Assembly: GCA_003049485.1 (NCBI GenBank)
Contig: PYST01000292.1
Span: 1 to 51,394 of the forward strand
DNA length: 51,394 nucleotides
Source: Ophioceras dolichostomum
Taxonomy: Eukaryota; Ascomycota; Sordariomycetes; Magnaporthales; Ophioceraceae
Reading direction: 5' to 3'
Every line of letters begins with the position of its first letter. Within the stretch, counting starts at the first letter, position 1. Shown here in pieces: positions 22,916 to 34,299 of the stretch. The notes under the pieces are model-generated. The model was given only the letters and a program-made list of their open reading frames with translations, did no database searches and was not told where the DNA came from. Made by a program: the position numbers and the translations under genes.

Positions 22916-23942
22916 TTAAGGTGGAGTTGTATCCTCCGCGAAACGCTCCGTCATGGTCACCCGCTTGCCCCCGAGAGACTTGATCTTGGCAACCAACCCC
23001 TTCTGCTTGTCGAGCTCAGCAATGTCGTCGCTGCCGCCGATGCTCTTGCCGACGACCATAATATTGGGAACCGTCTTTCTACCAGTCATCTCGGCCAGTC
23101 TCGCCTGGATCTGCTGGCCGAGCGGGTGCACGTCCAACTCGACCACAAATGGAGGAGGCTCGATGACGTACTTCTCGAGGAGGACGCCTTTCGCGCGCTT
23201 GGAATAAGGGCAGTACGTTTTCGAGAATATAATCACTGCATTGATTATGTGCAGGTTAGCCGGCGAGCAGGTACGGGCATCGGAGAGGATTCGCAGAGTG
23301 GCGGGGGGCGGCAGGGGTTTTGGTCAGGAGGCAGGTGGATGGGCACAGGGAGACGGGGAGCAGAGGCCGAAGAAGAAAAAAGAAAAAGAAGAAGAAGAGA
23401 CGATTGGAACAGCACCTACCAGGCGACTTTCGAAGAATGGTGTCCAACTCCGCGTCAACTTCGTGCTCCTCGGTGGACTCTTGGGAGGTACCGCCCTTGC
23501 TTGGAGAGGCATCGGACGCAGGTCCTTTCCCGGGACTATCCTTCTTCACTTGGCCGCCCGCCGAGCTGCCGACACCAATGACATCGCTTGGAGAGTCAGG
23601 CTTATTGGGAGACTTGGCATTGGCGAGCTCCTTGGCCTGCTGCTCGGCGGCCTTGAGCCGATCGGACACCTCCTTGGTGAGCTTCTTGTCATCGTCGTCG
23701 ATGTCGCCGTCGGCATCCTTGTCCAGGGGCAATTGACCTTTGGCCTTGCCGGTTTTGGCGTCGAGGACGACCTGGGAATCGGCGCGGGCCTTGTCAATAG
23801 CAGTCACAGTCTTCTGGTAGAAGCCATGCAGTGAGCCGGCATCGGGTTCGCCAGCTTGGCGGAGTCGAGAGGTGAAGAAGAAGGCCAGAAAGGCGGCGAC
23901 GACGAGGATTGAGAGGAGGCGCAGGCGCCGAACAGACGGCAT
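22916..23942 (-). CDS. Membrane-anchored monothiol-type glutaredoxin (Grx6/Grx7-like)
   Basis: Exons 23942-23420 and 23235-22916 (280 aa). The intron (GTAGGT to ATGCAG, 184 nt) joins LRKSP directly to VIIFSKTYCPYSKR. The N-terminus has a basic start followed by one hydrophobic segment (about residues 9-23), consistent with a type II membrane anchor. An acidic, Lys-rich stalk follows. The thioredoxin-fold glutaredoxin domain begins at about residue 175 with CPYS active site (about 183), then TVPNIMVVGKSIGGSDDI, which carries the cis-Pro and GG substrate-binding motifs. Yeast Grx6 and Grx7 have this architecture and act in the ER/Golgi lumen in redox control. The CPYS motif is nearer Grx7. Confidence 0.88.
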
Positions 23943-24675
23943 ATTGGGTAATTAGGCAGTAATGGCCGTCACAGACGCAGCCGCCTCGGTGGTCACAAGC
24001 TGAGACGAACGTCTGGCTAGCAAAGCCTCAGATTATGCAATCCGGAACGAGGGTGTAGGAAAAAAACAGCACGGGATTAAGGAGTAGCAAACTAAGAGAA
24101 ACAAATGCGGGATGCGTGCCTAGGAAACATCTCTCCAATCTGCCACCCTAGCTGTACGAGGCATTAGGTACAGAGCGCACGCCCGTCAAGTTCTTAACGG
24201 GTAACTATAGTGAGGTGGATGTTGTCCCGATGGCGCGCGTGCATATATCGACGAGAGGTGGACGTGTCATGGAGGAGATGGAGTAGGTCGGTACGGAGCG
24301 CGAAGCAGAAACCCGATGGAGGGAGCTCTGCCAGGCAGCGAGTACCTGCCCGTGCCCCTACCACCCCAGTACTCCGTACGCATTAGTGGACCCGAGACCA
24401 ACCAACATCAAATAACGGCATCCGAGAGCCGGCCTCGCACAAGAAGAAGCATATTCCGCTAATTGCATACGAAGCACTCCCCACCTGTGCCGCAATACTA
24501 TTGGTCAGCCAAACGTGCCGCGCTTCACGTGATAGATGGCCTAGGGTTAGTAGCTCCCACACCGCCGACCGCAAAGAAACTCACAGCCGAACTTTGGACC
24601 TGGACGGACTTGGACTTCTCGCCAATACCACGCCGATAAAGACAACCACAACTCGACAAGCCCCAAGCCGCGATC
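23943..24675. other. Divergent promoter region, glutaredoxin/rps15
   Basis: 733 bp between two head-to-head starts. It holds a CACGTGA element (about 24524-24532) and an AGGGTTA element (24540-24550), both on the rps15 side. No gene is seen. Confidence 0.6.
24540..24550 (+). promoter_or_regulatory. AGGGTT element upstream of rps15
   Basis: CCTAGGGTTAG lies about 125 bp upstream of the uS19 start codon, close to a CACGTGA box. AGGGTT-type sites are bound by Tbf1-like factors in promoters of many fungal ribosomal protein genes. The match is short, so function is inferred from position. Confidence 0.35.
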
Positions 24676-25501
<826 letters not shown>

Positions 25502-25976
25502 TGGGCGGCGGCGACATATTTGGGGTTCTTCATCGAATTGACTTCTGGAATTTGGCGAACGGTCTCGGTTTTACTGGGTGGATATGGCGAGCGCCAGCTT
25601 CCCGTCGATGATAGTGCAATAAAATCAATGGGATTTCATGGATAGACAGGCAAAGTGAGGGCTTAAGTTCGCGGTGACGATGGAGCTTCCAGTGTCCCCC
25701 CCTACGGACAGAGCTGCCCTGAATGCACGTTTGGATGAAGCATGGGCCGAGAGGCCGAGGGTGACCGGCGACATCCATCCGGAAGGAAGCGTTTGGTGGT
25801 CTGAAAGAGAATTTGTTCTCGTCATTGCAATGTCTTGACACTGCGTCAACAGTGTCCATCCGAGTTGGGCTTTGTTCTCACACCCGACGGGTTCGGAATT
25901 CGGTTTCCGGTTCCAGAGAATCCTATTGAGGCGAATGACTATCTCAACTGGCCAACGTATCTTGCCCAAGGAAGTT

Positions 25977-26019
25977 GGTAGGTCTACCTACCTAACCCCC
26001 TACCTAGGTAGGTACCTAC
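25977..26019. repeat. ACCT/AGGT palindromic repeat cluster
   Basis: Inverted blocks of AGGT and ACCT units forming CCTACCTAGGTAGG-type palindromes, in the rps15 3' flank. Confidence 0.85.
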
Positions 26020-26056
26020 TTATTCTCAAGTATGGATGCTACGAATTGTGGGTGCA

Positions 26057-26082
26057 TAGGTAGGTAGGTAGGTAGGTAGGTA
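26057..26082. repeat. (TAGG)6 tandem repeat
   Basis: Six perfect TAGG units in one orientation, 40 bp after the preceding palindromic cluster. Confidence 0.9.
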
Positions 26083-26297
26083 CTGTAGCCAGTGCTTTCT
26101 GCCTCGATCCTTCTATCCCATATGGCTAACTGGGACCTACCTACCTGAGGTACGGTATGTCAGTGGTGGGTAAGCTATGTACCTTACCTGCCAAGGTAAC
26201 ACCTGCCCAGTTACCCCCGTACCTATGGTGAGAAAGGTGGGAGGCCTGTTGGTATCTACCTCGGCGGCCACGACCTCCAAGAGACGCCATCCTAGCC

Positions 26298-27227
26298 TCA
26301 GGTGAAATGCAGCCGAGATCTCAGTCGAGCGAATGCGTCTTTTAGACATGATGACCGACGAAGGTCTCCCCTCGGTCGCACCTGGTGCCGTCGCTGCCCT
26401 CTGCATTGATCGCAGAGGCAACGAAACGACTTTCTCACATGGCCGTAGTGGATGAGAATTTCCTCTCCCTTGTCGATGTCCCTATTGGCTATCACCCGAA
26501 GTTCTTCGCCCAGGAGGTTGAACAAGGCGTTCCAGCCGCTGCACGCGTGGTTGATCAGCGAGCCGATAAGGAAAACGGCCGCGCGATGTCTGCCCTCAGA
26601 TTCGGGCAGACGGAAGGCATAGGCGGCGAACCATTGCAAGAATCTGGCGTCTTGCTGTGACTGGCCCCGCCGAGTCGCAGCATGGCAGCGCCCTAACCTC
26701 GCCGCCGCCACAGCCACGTGCTGATCCTCGGTCACCTCGACAGCGGCGGTCGATGTCTCTCGACGGAGCCGTGACACAATCCCGGGAAGCGAGGCGTATG
26801 TATCTGAGTGTGAAACGCCTTCTGCGCTCGCCAGGACGGGGAAAGCAGCATGCATCAAGGCCCTCAGATGACTAGGAAGGGCCCGGTAGAGTTCGGTTGC
26901 GTCTCTCCTGGACGCAGCGTGGAAGGTATCGTGCGTTGCAGACAGGACCGCACGCTCGTGCAGGATATGCTCCCCGCGCCTGAAGGCCCTTCCGGCGAAG
27001 ACGCCGACGCCAATTTGGGTAGAGATAAACTTGACGACGATGTGCGGCCCTGGTAGGTCACCTGTAGGGCTCGGTGGCGGCTTTGGGGAAGAGTTGGACC
27101 CGGACGTCGTGGGCGGTCCGGAGCCTCGTTTCCGCCCCTCGACCTCGAAAAAATCCATGTGTGGTGTGGCGAGAGGCGTGTTTGGGCTCGGGACATGCTC
27201 GTGGTGATGATGACTATCGTTGATCAT
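26298..27227 (-). CDS. SET-domain protein, divergent, without MYND finger
   Basis: Single exon, 309 aa from the ATG at 27227; a second Met at 27158 (MDFFEVEG) is an alternative. The protein has a His-rich, Pro/Ser-rich N-terminus, then a SET-like region: STQIGVGVFAGRAFRRGEHIL opens the fold, INHACSGWNALFN stands where the NHSCxPN motif belongs, GEEILIHYG replaces the usual E-I-x-I-x-Y, and CLCDQC is a post-SET-like Cys motif. Fungi have many such SET proteins annotated as SET-5-like; few have known substrates. The changed NHSC motif (Ala for Ser, Gly for Pro) suggests altered or lost methyltransferase activity. Different from the MYND-SET protein 14 kb away. Confidence 0.75.
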   Translation of the reverse strand: MINDSHHHHEHVPSPNTPLATPHMDFFEVEGRKRGSGPPTTSGSNSSPKPPPSPTGDLPGPHIVVKFISTQIGVGVFAGRAFRRGEHILHERAVLSATHDTFHAASRRDATELYRALPSHLRALMHAAFPVLASAEGVSHSDTYASLPGIVSRLRRETSTAAVEVTEDQHVAVAAARLGRCHAATRRGQSQQDARFLQWFAAYAFRLPESEGRHRAAVFLIGSLINHACSGWNALFNLLGEELRVIANRDIDKGEEILIHYGHVRKSFRCLCDQCRGQRRHQVRPRGDLRRSSCLKDAFARLRSRLHFT

Positions 27228-28163
27228 GCCGCGGTGGTAGTTGATGATGCCACTCTCAAGGCCGGAAGGTCTGGGTGTTTGCTTGCATTTCGCTGTTGGC
27301 CTCGCACTGCTATGCCTCGCTGCCGAGACGTGCACCTTGGTCAGAGGACACACGCAAGACTCTGCCAAGGATTTGTGCACCCCCGACGACGAGAACAACA
27401 ATGGTCAGTCGGTCCCCAACCTGACGTCTCAGGTCTCAGCCAAATTCTCCCAAGCTGGCTGTGACAGCCAAGACACGGGCCGGTATTGAAGTCGGAGTCT
27501 CACTGCCAAGTCATGGTGGGGCTGACATAACAGCTCGGGGCCGGAACGCACACAGAGGAAGCCGGAGGGGCGCGACCGCCGAAGGAACGATAGAGAGCCA
27601 CGGCAGTCTGAATGCGATAGGAAGCCCAAACGAGACAGGCAAACTCCTCCCGTGGCCAAAGCCCCAAATTGCCCAACGAGTAGGCGCTTGTGGGCTGCTA
27701 GATCCACGACGGCGTCCTTTCCCTGCCTCCTTGGCTTCGCTTGACCGGCGGGAGCAGCGGGCGCGGGTCAGGAAAGACGGCAGTCGCGGGCAACACCCCC
27801 AAGGTGGTTCGACATCCTTATGGTGGGGGCATTGAGCCGAGGAGCGGCCCCGCTGGTGAGAGGCAGTTAGCATCCGGAGGAGCCCTAGTTCGCCTAGTCT
27901 CATCCGACGCTGGCTGCAGTCGTCTGCCTTTCCTGCCTGGGAGAAGGCACCTCAGGGAATAGCGATTGGGAAGGCCGCTGGGAGGGCGCCACTGTGAGTA
28001 AGTGCAGATTCTCAGGCATGCATGCTCGCACCACGGGGCTATAGGGACTCGTCATAGCCGGCGTCACTGAAACTCCAATTTATGCAACAGGCGGCGGAAT
28101 AGCCGCACGACAAGAATTGATCGGGTTCTCGGTGCGTTATCATACAAAAGAGCCGGGAACACC
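27228..28163. other. Intergenic, SET gene promoter and NUO17.8 3' flank
   Basis: About 940 bp. On the plus strand an 81-codon frame (27244-27489) starts MMPLSRPEGLG and contains a hydrophobic, secretion-like segment and five Cys, but it lies only 16 bp from the SET start in the opposite direction. No other candidate is seen. Confidence 0.5.
27244..27489 (+). CDS. Possible small secreted-type ORF, very tentative
   Basis: An 81-codon ATG-started frame. Residues about 10-28 are hydrophobic (LGVCLHFAVGLALLCLAAE), followed by a short polar Cys-containing tail, which resembles a small secreted protein. No domain or homologue is recognised. It would need a promoter inside the SET gene coding region, so antisense chance is more likely. 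Confidence 0.12.
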   Translation: MMPLSRPEGLGVCLHFAVGLALLCLAAETCTLVRGHTQDSAKDLCTPDDENNNGQSVPNLTSQVSAKFSQAGCDSQDTGRY

Positions 28164-28976
28164 TTATTCTGACGACCTCGCGGGCAGCTTCTTGGCCTTT
28201 CTCGCCTCCTCATCCAGGTGCTGCTGCTTATAATGAGCAATCACCTTGTCCATGTTGACGTAATGCCCGGCCGGCACGTTATAGGGCGAACCCTGCTGGA
28301 AAACCCTGCGAGGAGGTTAGCCACTGAAGCGCGCCAGGAGGTGAACGGATAGCTTGGCGCAAACAGAATGAGCAACCGATGCTTAGGGAGAGCAAGGAAA
28401 GCTCAGGGAGTGCCTCGGGGCCGTCCGCGGCAAGGGTGTGGGGGCACATACTCAGGGAACCTCAGCTCGACGTGCTTATTCCGCTCCACGTTGTATAAGA
28501 GATTCTTATCCTGGGCGGCTTGCTCAATAGCAACGGTGTGTAGATTGTTCCGTTCTTCCCATTCCTTTCCGAAGTTTGATATGCGCTCGAAGAACTTGGT
28601 GATGGACGAAGACTCGCCCTGGGGCCCCGGCCGTGTTGCATAATAGAGCAACACAGCGGCGGGCACGGCTCCGAAGCCGATATAGAAGGCGGTCTGCCAC
28701 ACGCGAGTCTCCAGTTAGCAATTCGATCTACGCCCTCATGTAGCCGCCCGGCTCGCACCTGCCCGTGGATCAAAAGGACGGGACATGAATATTGAGAATG
28801 GAGGCGCTCGGGCGCGAACGTACGCCCATCGACTCTTCGACAGCCGGGGCTGCGTGGTGCCCGTGGCCGCCCTCTCCATGATGACCTCCGGAGGCATACG
28901 ATCTGGACTGTTGCGTGCGGCGGACCGTCCGTATTTGTCGGGCCAAAGCCGCGCCGCCTCGGCGAATAGAGTGCAT
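28164..28976 (-). CDS. nuo17.8: Complex I subunit, NADH-ubiquinone oxidoreductase 17.8 kDa type
   Basis: Exons 28976-28824, 28693-28452 and 28305-28164 (178 aa). This is a fungal accessory subunit of mitochondrial respiratory complex I, inner membrane. The N-terminus is a mitochondrial presequence (MHSIRRGGAALARQIRTVRR) followed by a Gly/His-rich stretch. One transmembrane segment follows (TAFYIGFGAVPAAVLLYYAT), exactly spanning the first intron junction at ESMG/TAFY. The matrix or intermembrane part includes FFERISNF and VERNKHVELRFPEVFQQGSP, and the protein ends LPARSSE. Introns are GTACGT to GGCAG (130 nt, CTAAC branch) and GTATGT to CGCAG (146 nt). Identification is by resemblance to the Neurospora 17.8-kDa subunit. 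Confidence 0.8.
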
Positions 28977-29695
28977 ATCCGCTGCGTTCCGCCCAATGAG
29001 GCGTGCTACGTCGCTTTGGCGTTGATTTGAGGGGTGGCGAGTAGTTTTCGCACCCAGGCGATCTGTGAGGGACGAAGCTGAAGGTCGATTGGGAGCTCCA
29101 CCCCATTGACCTCAGACAGATGTTTCCGTCGCCGGCATTAGCCGAGCGGGGCAGCCCGGAACCAATTGGGCCAATAGTCGACCGACCAATACAAACCTAG
29201 ACCACCATCAATCGACGACTTCAAGCGACCTACAACGACCTGGTGCTGGGGCACGTTGGCCTAATTGCAGCCGTCCGTGAAATGTGGCGAGGTTGGGCGA
29301 AGTTGATCATATCGAAGTCGACAACACGTCTCACAAACTGTCCTTTCTCGCAGCTTCTCTCGCCCAGTAGCTTGCGCCCTAACCACTTACCTTCTTACCA
29401 CATATGTGGAACACCTACCTGCCACCTGTCACCAACCTAAACTGTATCAACCAGGTAGGTGCCTGCTATATGATGATCATGCCGGCTTCTAGTTGGTAAT
29501 GTTCGAACACAGGACAGACCGCGAGGCGTGCTAGACCGAGGCCAACCGAGGTCACGCTTTGTGCTCCAGAAAGCTCGACTTCCTTCACGCCCTTCTCGGA
29601 GTTCTTGGAGCACATCACCCAAAGGCTTGCGGCGACGCAGCCGTCGCTCGGGACATCGCCTCGTCGCCGTGGTCGTGTCTCGTCTTTGAATCGCT
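28977..29695. other. Divergent promoter region, nuo17.8/sil1
   Basis: 719 bp between two head-to-head starts. Several ACCT/AGGT units occur around 29411-29461. No gene seen. Confidence 0.6.
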
Positions 29696-30955
29696 ATGCT
29701 GTCCAGGCTTCTGCTCGGGCCGGGGTTCTCCCTATTCTCGCAAGTGCTCGCGTCTGCACAGGTCGAGCAACGGCCGGCTGGGGGCGTAGACGCGGAGCTG
29801 ATCTGTCACACCGACAACCCGGCCGACTGCTATCCAAAGCTCTTCTTGGCGACGAAGGAGTTCCAGAGAGTGCACCCTGACCAGGACCTGCCGCTGGGGC
29901 TCCATGTGCGTCTGAACATCCAGACGGGCGAGAAGGAGGCAAAACTCAACGATCTTTCCGAGCAGGACCCGTCCTTGGCAGGTCTCCCTGTCGACAGGGC
30001 CGTTGTGGTTGTGGATCCCGAACCGTCCCCGGATCGACTTGTCCACCCGGGCGCTCCTGCCTACGAGGCTATCGGCAAGATCAAGGAACCGCCCGGCTCG
30101 GAGGCACGCGAGTTCGGCGAGTGCGCTTCGGCCGTTGCTCGGAGGCACCCTGGACACAATGGGTCCACCTTCGACGATGCGCTCGAGAAGCTAGAGGAGC
30201 TCTCCCATGACATCTACTTCGGGCTGAAGATTGCCGAAGACGTGGAGCTGCTCAAAATCCTGTTCTGTACCATGAGTACCGATGACGTGTTTCTCAGTGT
30301 CATGGACATGAGGGCAGTCCCTCGCGCTCGTCTGGCTGCTGCGGCTATCGCAGCCGCGCTGCAGAACAATCCCGCCGCTCTCATAGCAGCCGAGGGCCAC
30401 TGGCATGCCATCCTGCATGCGGCGTGTCCCAGCTCCGGGCAGACGTCCACCCTAGGCAGCCTTGTCTTCTCGACCGTATTGCCTGAGGGGGACTTGGTGG
30501 CCATGTCTAGTACGCGAGATCCTGGGCCGGCCCTCGTGAAGGCCAAGCTGTCGGCTATCGGGAGCCTCCTGAAAAGCCCAAAGATCCGCCAGCACTTTCT
30601 CGACCACGACGGGATGCGACAAGTTTTGCGGGTGCTTCTGGTGAGAGACGCCCAGTACGCCGAGGCACAAGTGAAGGCGGCGAATCTGATCACCGATACT
30701 TTTTTGGATGAAAACATGGGCGCAGTGGTGGGTCTGTGGCCGAAGGGCGCGCCGTCAAGCCCCATTCACTGCGAGAGCGAGGGTGATGGCATGTCGGATG
30801 ACTGTTGGGAGTATCATGTTGGGAGACTGGCCGAGGAGAGCGGATCGGATCCAGCGCATTGGAGTGCGCGTCTGTTGGCCTTGCTCAAGGAGCAACGAGA
30901 CCGCCAACACGGTGGAGGAAGCGCTCGCCGACCTCCGTTGCATAACGAGTTGTAA
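29696..30955 (+). CDS. sil1: Nucleotide exchange factor Sil1 for ER Hsp70 (BiP/Kar2)
   Basis: Single exon, 419 aa. Sil1 stimulates ADP release from the ER lumen Hsp70 during protein import and folding. The N-terminus is a signal peptide (about residues 1-22, ending near LASAQ). DAELICHTDNPADCYPKLFLATKEFQ matches the Sil1 N-terminal region in shortened form. The body is a helical, armadillo-like fold with LEELSHDIYFGLKIAEDVELL, followed by paired-helix repeats (for example LLKSPKIRQHFLDHDGMRQV). The protein ends in HNEL, a variant of the HDEL retrieval signal, which supports an ER lumen location. The start ATG is the only one giving a signal peptide. Confidence 0.88.
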   Translation: MLSRLLLGPGFSLFSQVLASAQVEQRPAGGVDAELICHTDNPADCYPKLFLATKEFQRVHPDQDLPLGLHVRLNIQTGEKEAKLNDLSEQDPSLAGLPVDRAVVVVDPEPSPDRLVHPGAPAYEAIGKIKEPPGSEAREFGECASAVARRHPGHNGSTFDDALEKLEELSHDIYFGLKIAEDVELLKILFCTMSTDDVFLSVMDMRAVPRARLAAAAIAAALQNNPAALIAAEGHWHAILHAACPSSGQTSTLGSLVFSTVLPEGDLVAMSSTRDPGPALVKAKLSAIGSLLKSPKIRQHFLDHDGMRQVLRVLLVRDAQYAEAQVKAANLITDTFLDENMGAVVGLWPKGAPSSPIHCESEGDGMSDDCWEYHVGRLAEESGSDPAHWSARLLALLKEQRDRQHGGGSARRPPLHNEL

Positions 30956-31528
30956 ATTGTATTGTGCCCCTTGAACCACTAGTGATCGTATGCGTCCCCA
31001 GGCATCACAGAGGCTCTAGCCTTTCGGCACCATAACGCTAGGTGCCCAGGTTCATCCCGGAAGACTCAGCAGAGCGGGCAGGACCGGCGGTTCTTGCGTC
31101 TTGCCTTTACCCACTCTCCCTTCCCCTTGCGTATGTCTCATACATCAAGTTCTTCATGGCCTCACCAGAGCCCCGACCGCAGATGGGATGGGGGTGGATC
31201 CTCGACCCAGCACATCCCTTTGCAGCAGGACGAGCAACACAAGTTGATCGCGCATACCTCCCGCAGGCATTTGTGGCTCGGAAGGTCGTCGACGCTAGCA
31301 GCCCGGTGGTGTCAGGGCACATTTTCCCTTCTATGTGAAAGAAATACCAGTAATGCGAACTCAAGTTGTTGGTGCGCTTGTTCCTCATGTTGGAGTGCAT
31401 GTTGCAAGGACATGGAACTGACACACGAAGATAAGAAAGGAAATAAACGGTGATCTAGGAGGGTAAACGAAACGCACGAGAGCAAGAAAAGGGAAGCTAA
31501 GAAATTGACGTCTATGAGGGAACTATCA
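30956..31528. other. Convergent 3' region, sil1/cys3
   Basis: About 570 bp between convergent stop codons. No gene or repeat stands out; short open frames have no domain. Confidence 0.6.
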
Positions 31529-32839
31529 TCAGTGGCTGCCGTTCACTCCGTTGGCCCCAACAGCTCCGTTAGCAGCCCCGTTCGCTCCGATGCTCTCGTA
31601 GCCAATGCCTTGCTTGTCAACGCCAACCACAGCAATATCCAGGGCTCGCAACACGTCAGCGGTAAGATCAGCGGCATCCTCCACACCGCAGCTGACACGC
31701 ACCAGGTCGTCAAAAACACCGACGGCCTCGCGCTGGTCGCGGGGGATACCAGCGTGGGTCATGCTACTCGGAACTTCGACGAGCGACTCGATTCCTCCCA
31801 AAGATTCTGCCAAGGTGAAGACTCTCAGCGCGAGGCAGAAGCGCTCGGCAGCGGCGTGGCCGCCGCGAACACGGAACGACAGCATACCGCCGCCCATGCC
31901 GTCGCGGTGCTGCCGCAGTGCGATGGCACGGTGCGGGTGCGAAGCGGCTCCCGGGTAGTTCACAGCGATGACGTGCGGGCTGGCTTCAAGCGCTTCGGCT
32001 ACGGCCGACGCGTTCGCGGACGCGGCCCGCGCACGCAGGTGCAGGGTCTTGAGGCCCCGGTGCGCCAGCCAGGAGTCGAAGGCGGAGGGGACAGCGCCGG
32101 CCGCATTCTGCAGGAACCGCAATTTTGCATGCAGGGTGTCGTTGTTGACAGCGGCCACGCCCATGACCACGTCGCTGTGCCCGTTGATGTACTTCGTCAC
32201 GCTGTGTACAACGATGTCGGCGCCGTGGTCGAGCGGATTCTGCACGTACGGTGACAGAAACGTGTTGTCGACAACTACCAGCACCCCGTGCGCGTGGGCC
32301 GCCTGTGCTACAGACCGGATGTCGACCAGGCGAAGGGTCGGGTTGCTCGGCGTCTCGATCCAGACCAGACGCGTGTCGTCCGCAAGGTGGTCCCGAATAT
32401 CCACCTCGATCTCCGGGGTGAAGGTTACCCGGACGCCGTGCGCCTTGGCCACCTGGGTGAAATAGCGATGGGTCCCGCCGTACACATCCGAGACGGAGAT
32501 CACGTGGGAACCTGTTGCGAGAGCCTGAAGTATTGTCGCCGTCGTTGCACTGCCGGAGGAAAATGCGAGAGCGTGCTTCGCATGTTCGAGCGCAGCCACA
32601 GCTGTCTCGAAGTTCCGGCGATTTGGATTGTCGCTCCGGCTGTACTCATACTCGCCCACCGGCTTGCCCACTTCTGTCTGGGCGAACGTTGTTGAAAGCG
32701 AAATGGCTTCGATAACAGCCCCTGTGGTCGGATCATGAGGCGAACCAGCGTGGACCGCCCGAGTGCCGAAGCCGTACGATGGTGCCGAGGACGACGATAG
32801 CCGCCGTCGCCCGTGGGCCTCCTCCCCAGCTCCTGTCAT
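31529..32839 (-). CDS. cys3: Cystathionine gamma-lyase (PLP-dependent)
   Basis: Single exon, 436 aa. The enzyme splits cystathionine to cysteine, 2-oxobutyrate and ammonia in transsulfuration, in the cytosol. The fold-type I PLP motifs are present: FGTRAVHAG, YEYSRSDNPNRRNFE, ALAFSSGSATTATI, SVYGGTHRY-type DVYGGTHRYF, WIETPSNPTL, VVDNTFLSPY, and SVTKYINGHSDVVMG with the Schiff-base Lys at about residue 215. SLGGIESLVEVPSSMTHA and VRVSCGVEDAADL close the domain. The SRSxNPNRxNFE form is typical of fungal gamma-lyases rather than beta-lyase or gamma-synthase, though family members are hard to separate. A Gly/Asn/Ala-rich tail follows the catalytic domain. Confidence 0.88.
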   Translation of the reverse strand: MTGAGEEAHGRRRLSSSSAPSYGFGTRAVHAGSPHDPTTGAVIEAISLSTTFAQTEVGKPVGEYEYSRSDNPNRRNFETAVAALEHAKHALAFSSGSATTATILQALATGSHVISVSDVYGGTHRYFTQVAKAHGVRVTFTPEIEVDIRDHLADDTRLVWIETPSNPTLRLVDIRSVAQAAHAHGVLVVVDNTFLSPYVQNPLDHGADIVVHSVTKYINGHSDVVMGVAAVNNDTLHAKLRFLQNAAGAVPSAFDSWLAHRGLKTLHLRARAASANASAVAEALEASPHVIAVNYPGAASHPHRAIALRQHRDGMGGGMLSFRVRGGHAAAERFCLALRVFTLAESLGGIESLVEVPSSMTHAGIPRDQREAVGVFDDLVRVSCGVEDAADLTADVLRALDIAVVGVDKQGIGYESIGANGAANGAVGANGVNGSH

Positions 32840-33445
32840 AGCTCACTCCTCGGTCGCGTCTCGCTGTTCAGCACGGATATGTCTTGGCGCGCGGGGTGAC
32901 GAAGTGCCGTACTGGCTCAATGTAGAGCTCTTGAAGGCAGGAGACTCAAGGCGCTCCGGCAAGAGAGAAAAGAAAGTAAAATATAAAAAATCAAGGCAGC
33001 AACTGGCTGAAAAGCGGGTTAGCCGTAAAGAAATGTGGAAAGGACGAGGTTTCCTTCCTACTTTTCTCCCCCCTGGTGGTTTCGTGCCGTCCTGGTTGAC
33101 CGAGGGTGTTCTCGTTATTTCGCCCTGAACCCTCTTCTCTCTTTTTCCTTACACGAGACCCGCGTGACGAGGCGCTTCTTCCTAAACGTCACCGCCAACT
33201 GGTTACTGATAGGGGTTTGACCCGACGGGAAGGCAGCCCGTTGTGCGCGAGTGGATGAATATATTTGTAATGATAATCCGGATGTGGCGCTTGAGTGCAG
33301 GGTATTCGTCGTCTGCAGCACGCAGTAGCAATGGAGGGTGGTGAATAGAACGGATTTCCTTCGTGTCCACTAACTACCGGGTACCTGAAAAGGCGCGTGA
33401 AAACTCAGCAGAGAGGACTGGTGGCAGAAATGGGTGGTAGCTTGC

Positions 33446-33489
33446 CTTACCTACCTAGATACCTAACCTAGGTGAAGATAGGTAGGTAT
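33446..33489. repeat. ACCT/AGGT repeat cluster
   Basis: Facing blocks of ACCT and AGGT units, interrupted, in the cys3 upstream region. Confidence 0.85.
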
Positions 33490-34235
33490 TTAACTAGAAG
33501 AAACTCGAGTTGGTGGAAACGCTCCGAAGGCAATAGTTGTTGGTTTACCAACCCACCCTCAACATCGATGCTCCGGGATGGAGTGCCAACCGGTGGTAGG
33601 GCAGGCAATTGGTAATCAGTGCTCGAGGTAGTTGCAAGGATTCAGGAGGTGGGAATGTGTGAACCTCGTTACCAATCTGGGCCGTCTCCGATCCTTTCCG
33701 ATTCGGCTGCAGCGGTCTATACTCCAATTCTCAAAGCACGGCCGGATAGACCTACCTGAGATTTGTTGTTTTATATTGATGCAAGGGCGCACGAAGCACA
33801 AAGTAACGTCACCTTACGGACGGCTTCCGTCATTTGGATCCCGGATGAGGAAATCGCGCTTACATAAACACAAAGTACGTGAGCCGACAGCCGGCGTCGG
33901 CCTCTTTCTTTCCTGACCTTCGTCCGATTCTGTTGCAGGCACAGAATAGGAGCAGGTGCACATAGTACGCCGCCAAGGAGGCACATGCGTTGTGCAACCA
34001 CACTCGTTTTTTAGCCCAGACTGTTGGCTCGCCAGTACGTAACGCTGGCAGCCGTGGAAATTCCGTTAGCATTGAATTAAGTAGGAGATATCCGTGAGAG
34101 CGTGGCCGGGAATGTGAAGGTAGGTAGATGTTGAATCTGAGGATTGCGAAGACCCCTCCCATGCCACACCGTTGAAGGCTGAATTGCCGAAATCTCGGAA
34201 TGGATGTTTGAAGAAAGGCGGGGGCCATTCAGTTG

Positions 34236-34299
34236 GAGGTACCTTACCTAAGGTACCTCAAGGTAAGTAAGTTACTGAACTGCCTACCTAGGTACCTAC
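34236..34299. repeat. ACCT/AGGT repeat cluster
   Basis: Alternating GGTACC, TTACCTAAGGTACC and CCTACCTAGGTACC palindromes in the upstream region of the NADAR gene. Confidence 0.85.

Larger units (their letters stand above)
25502..26297. other. Convergent intergenic region with AGGT repeats
   Basis: About 800 bp between convergent 3' ends of rps15 and the SET-domain gene. It carries three ACCT/AGGT clusters (25977-26019, 26057-26082, 26135-26153). No gene seen. Confidence 0.6.
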
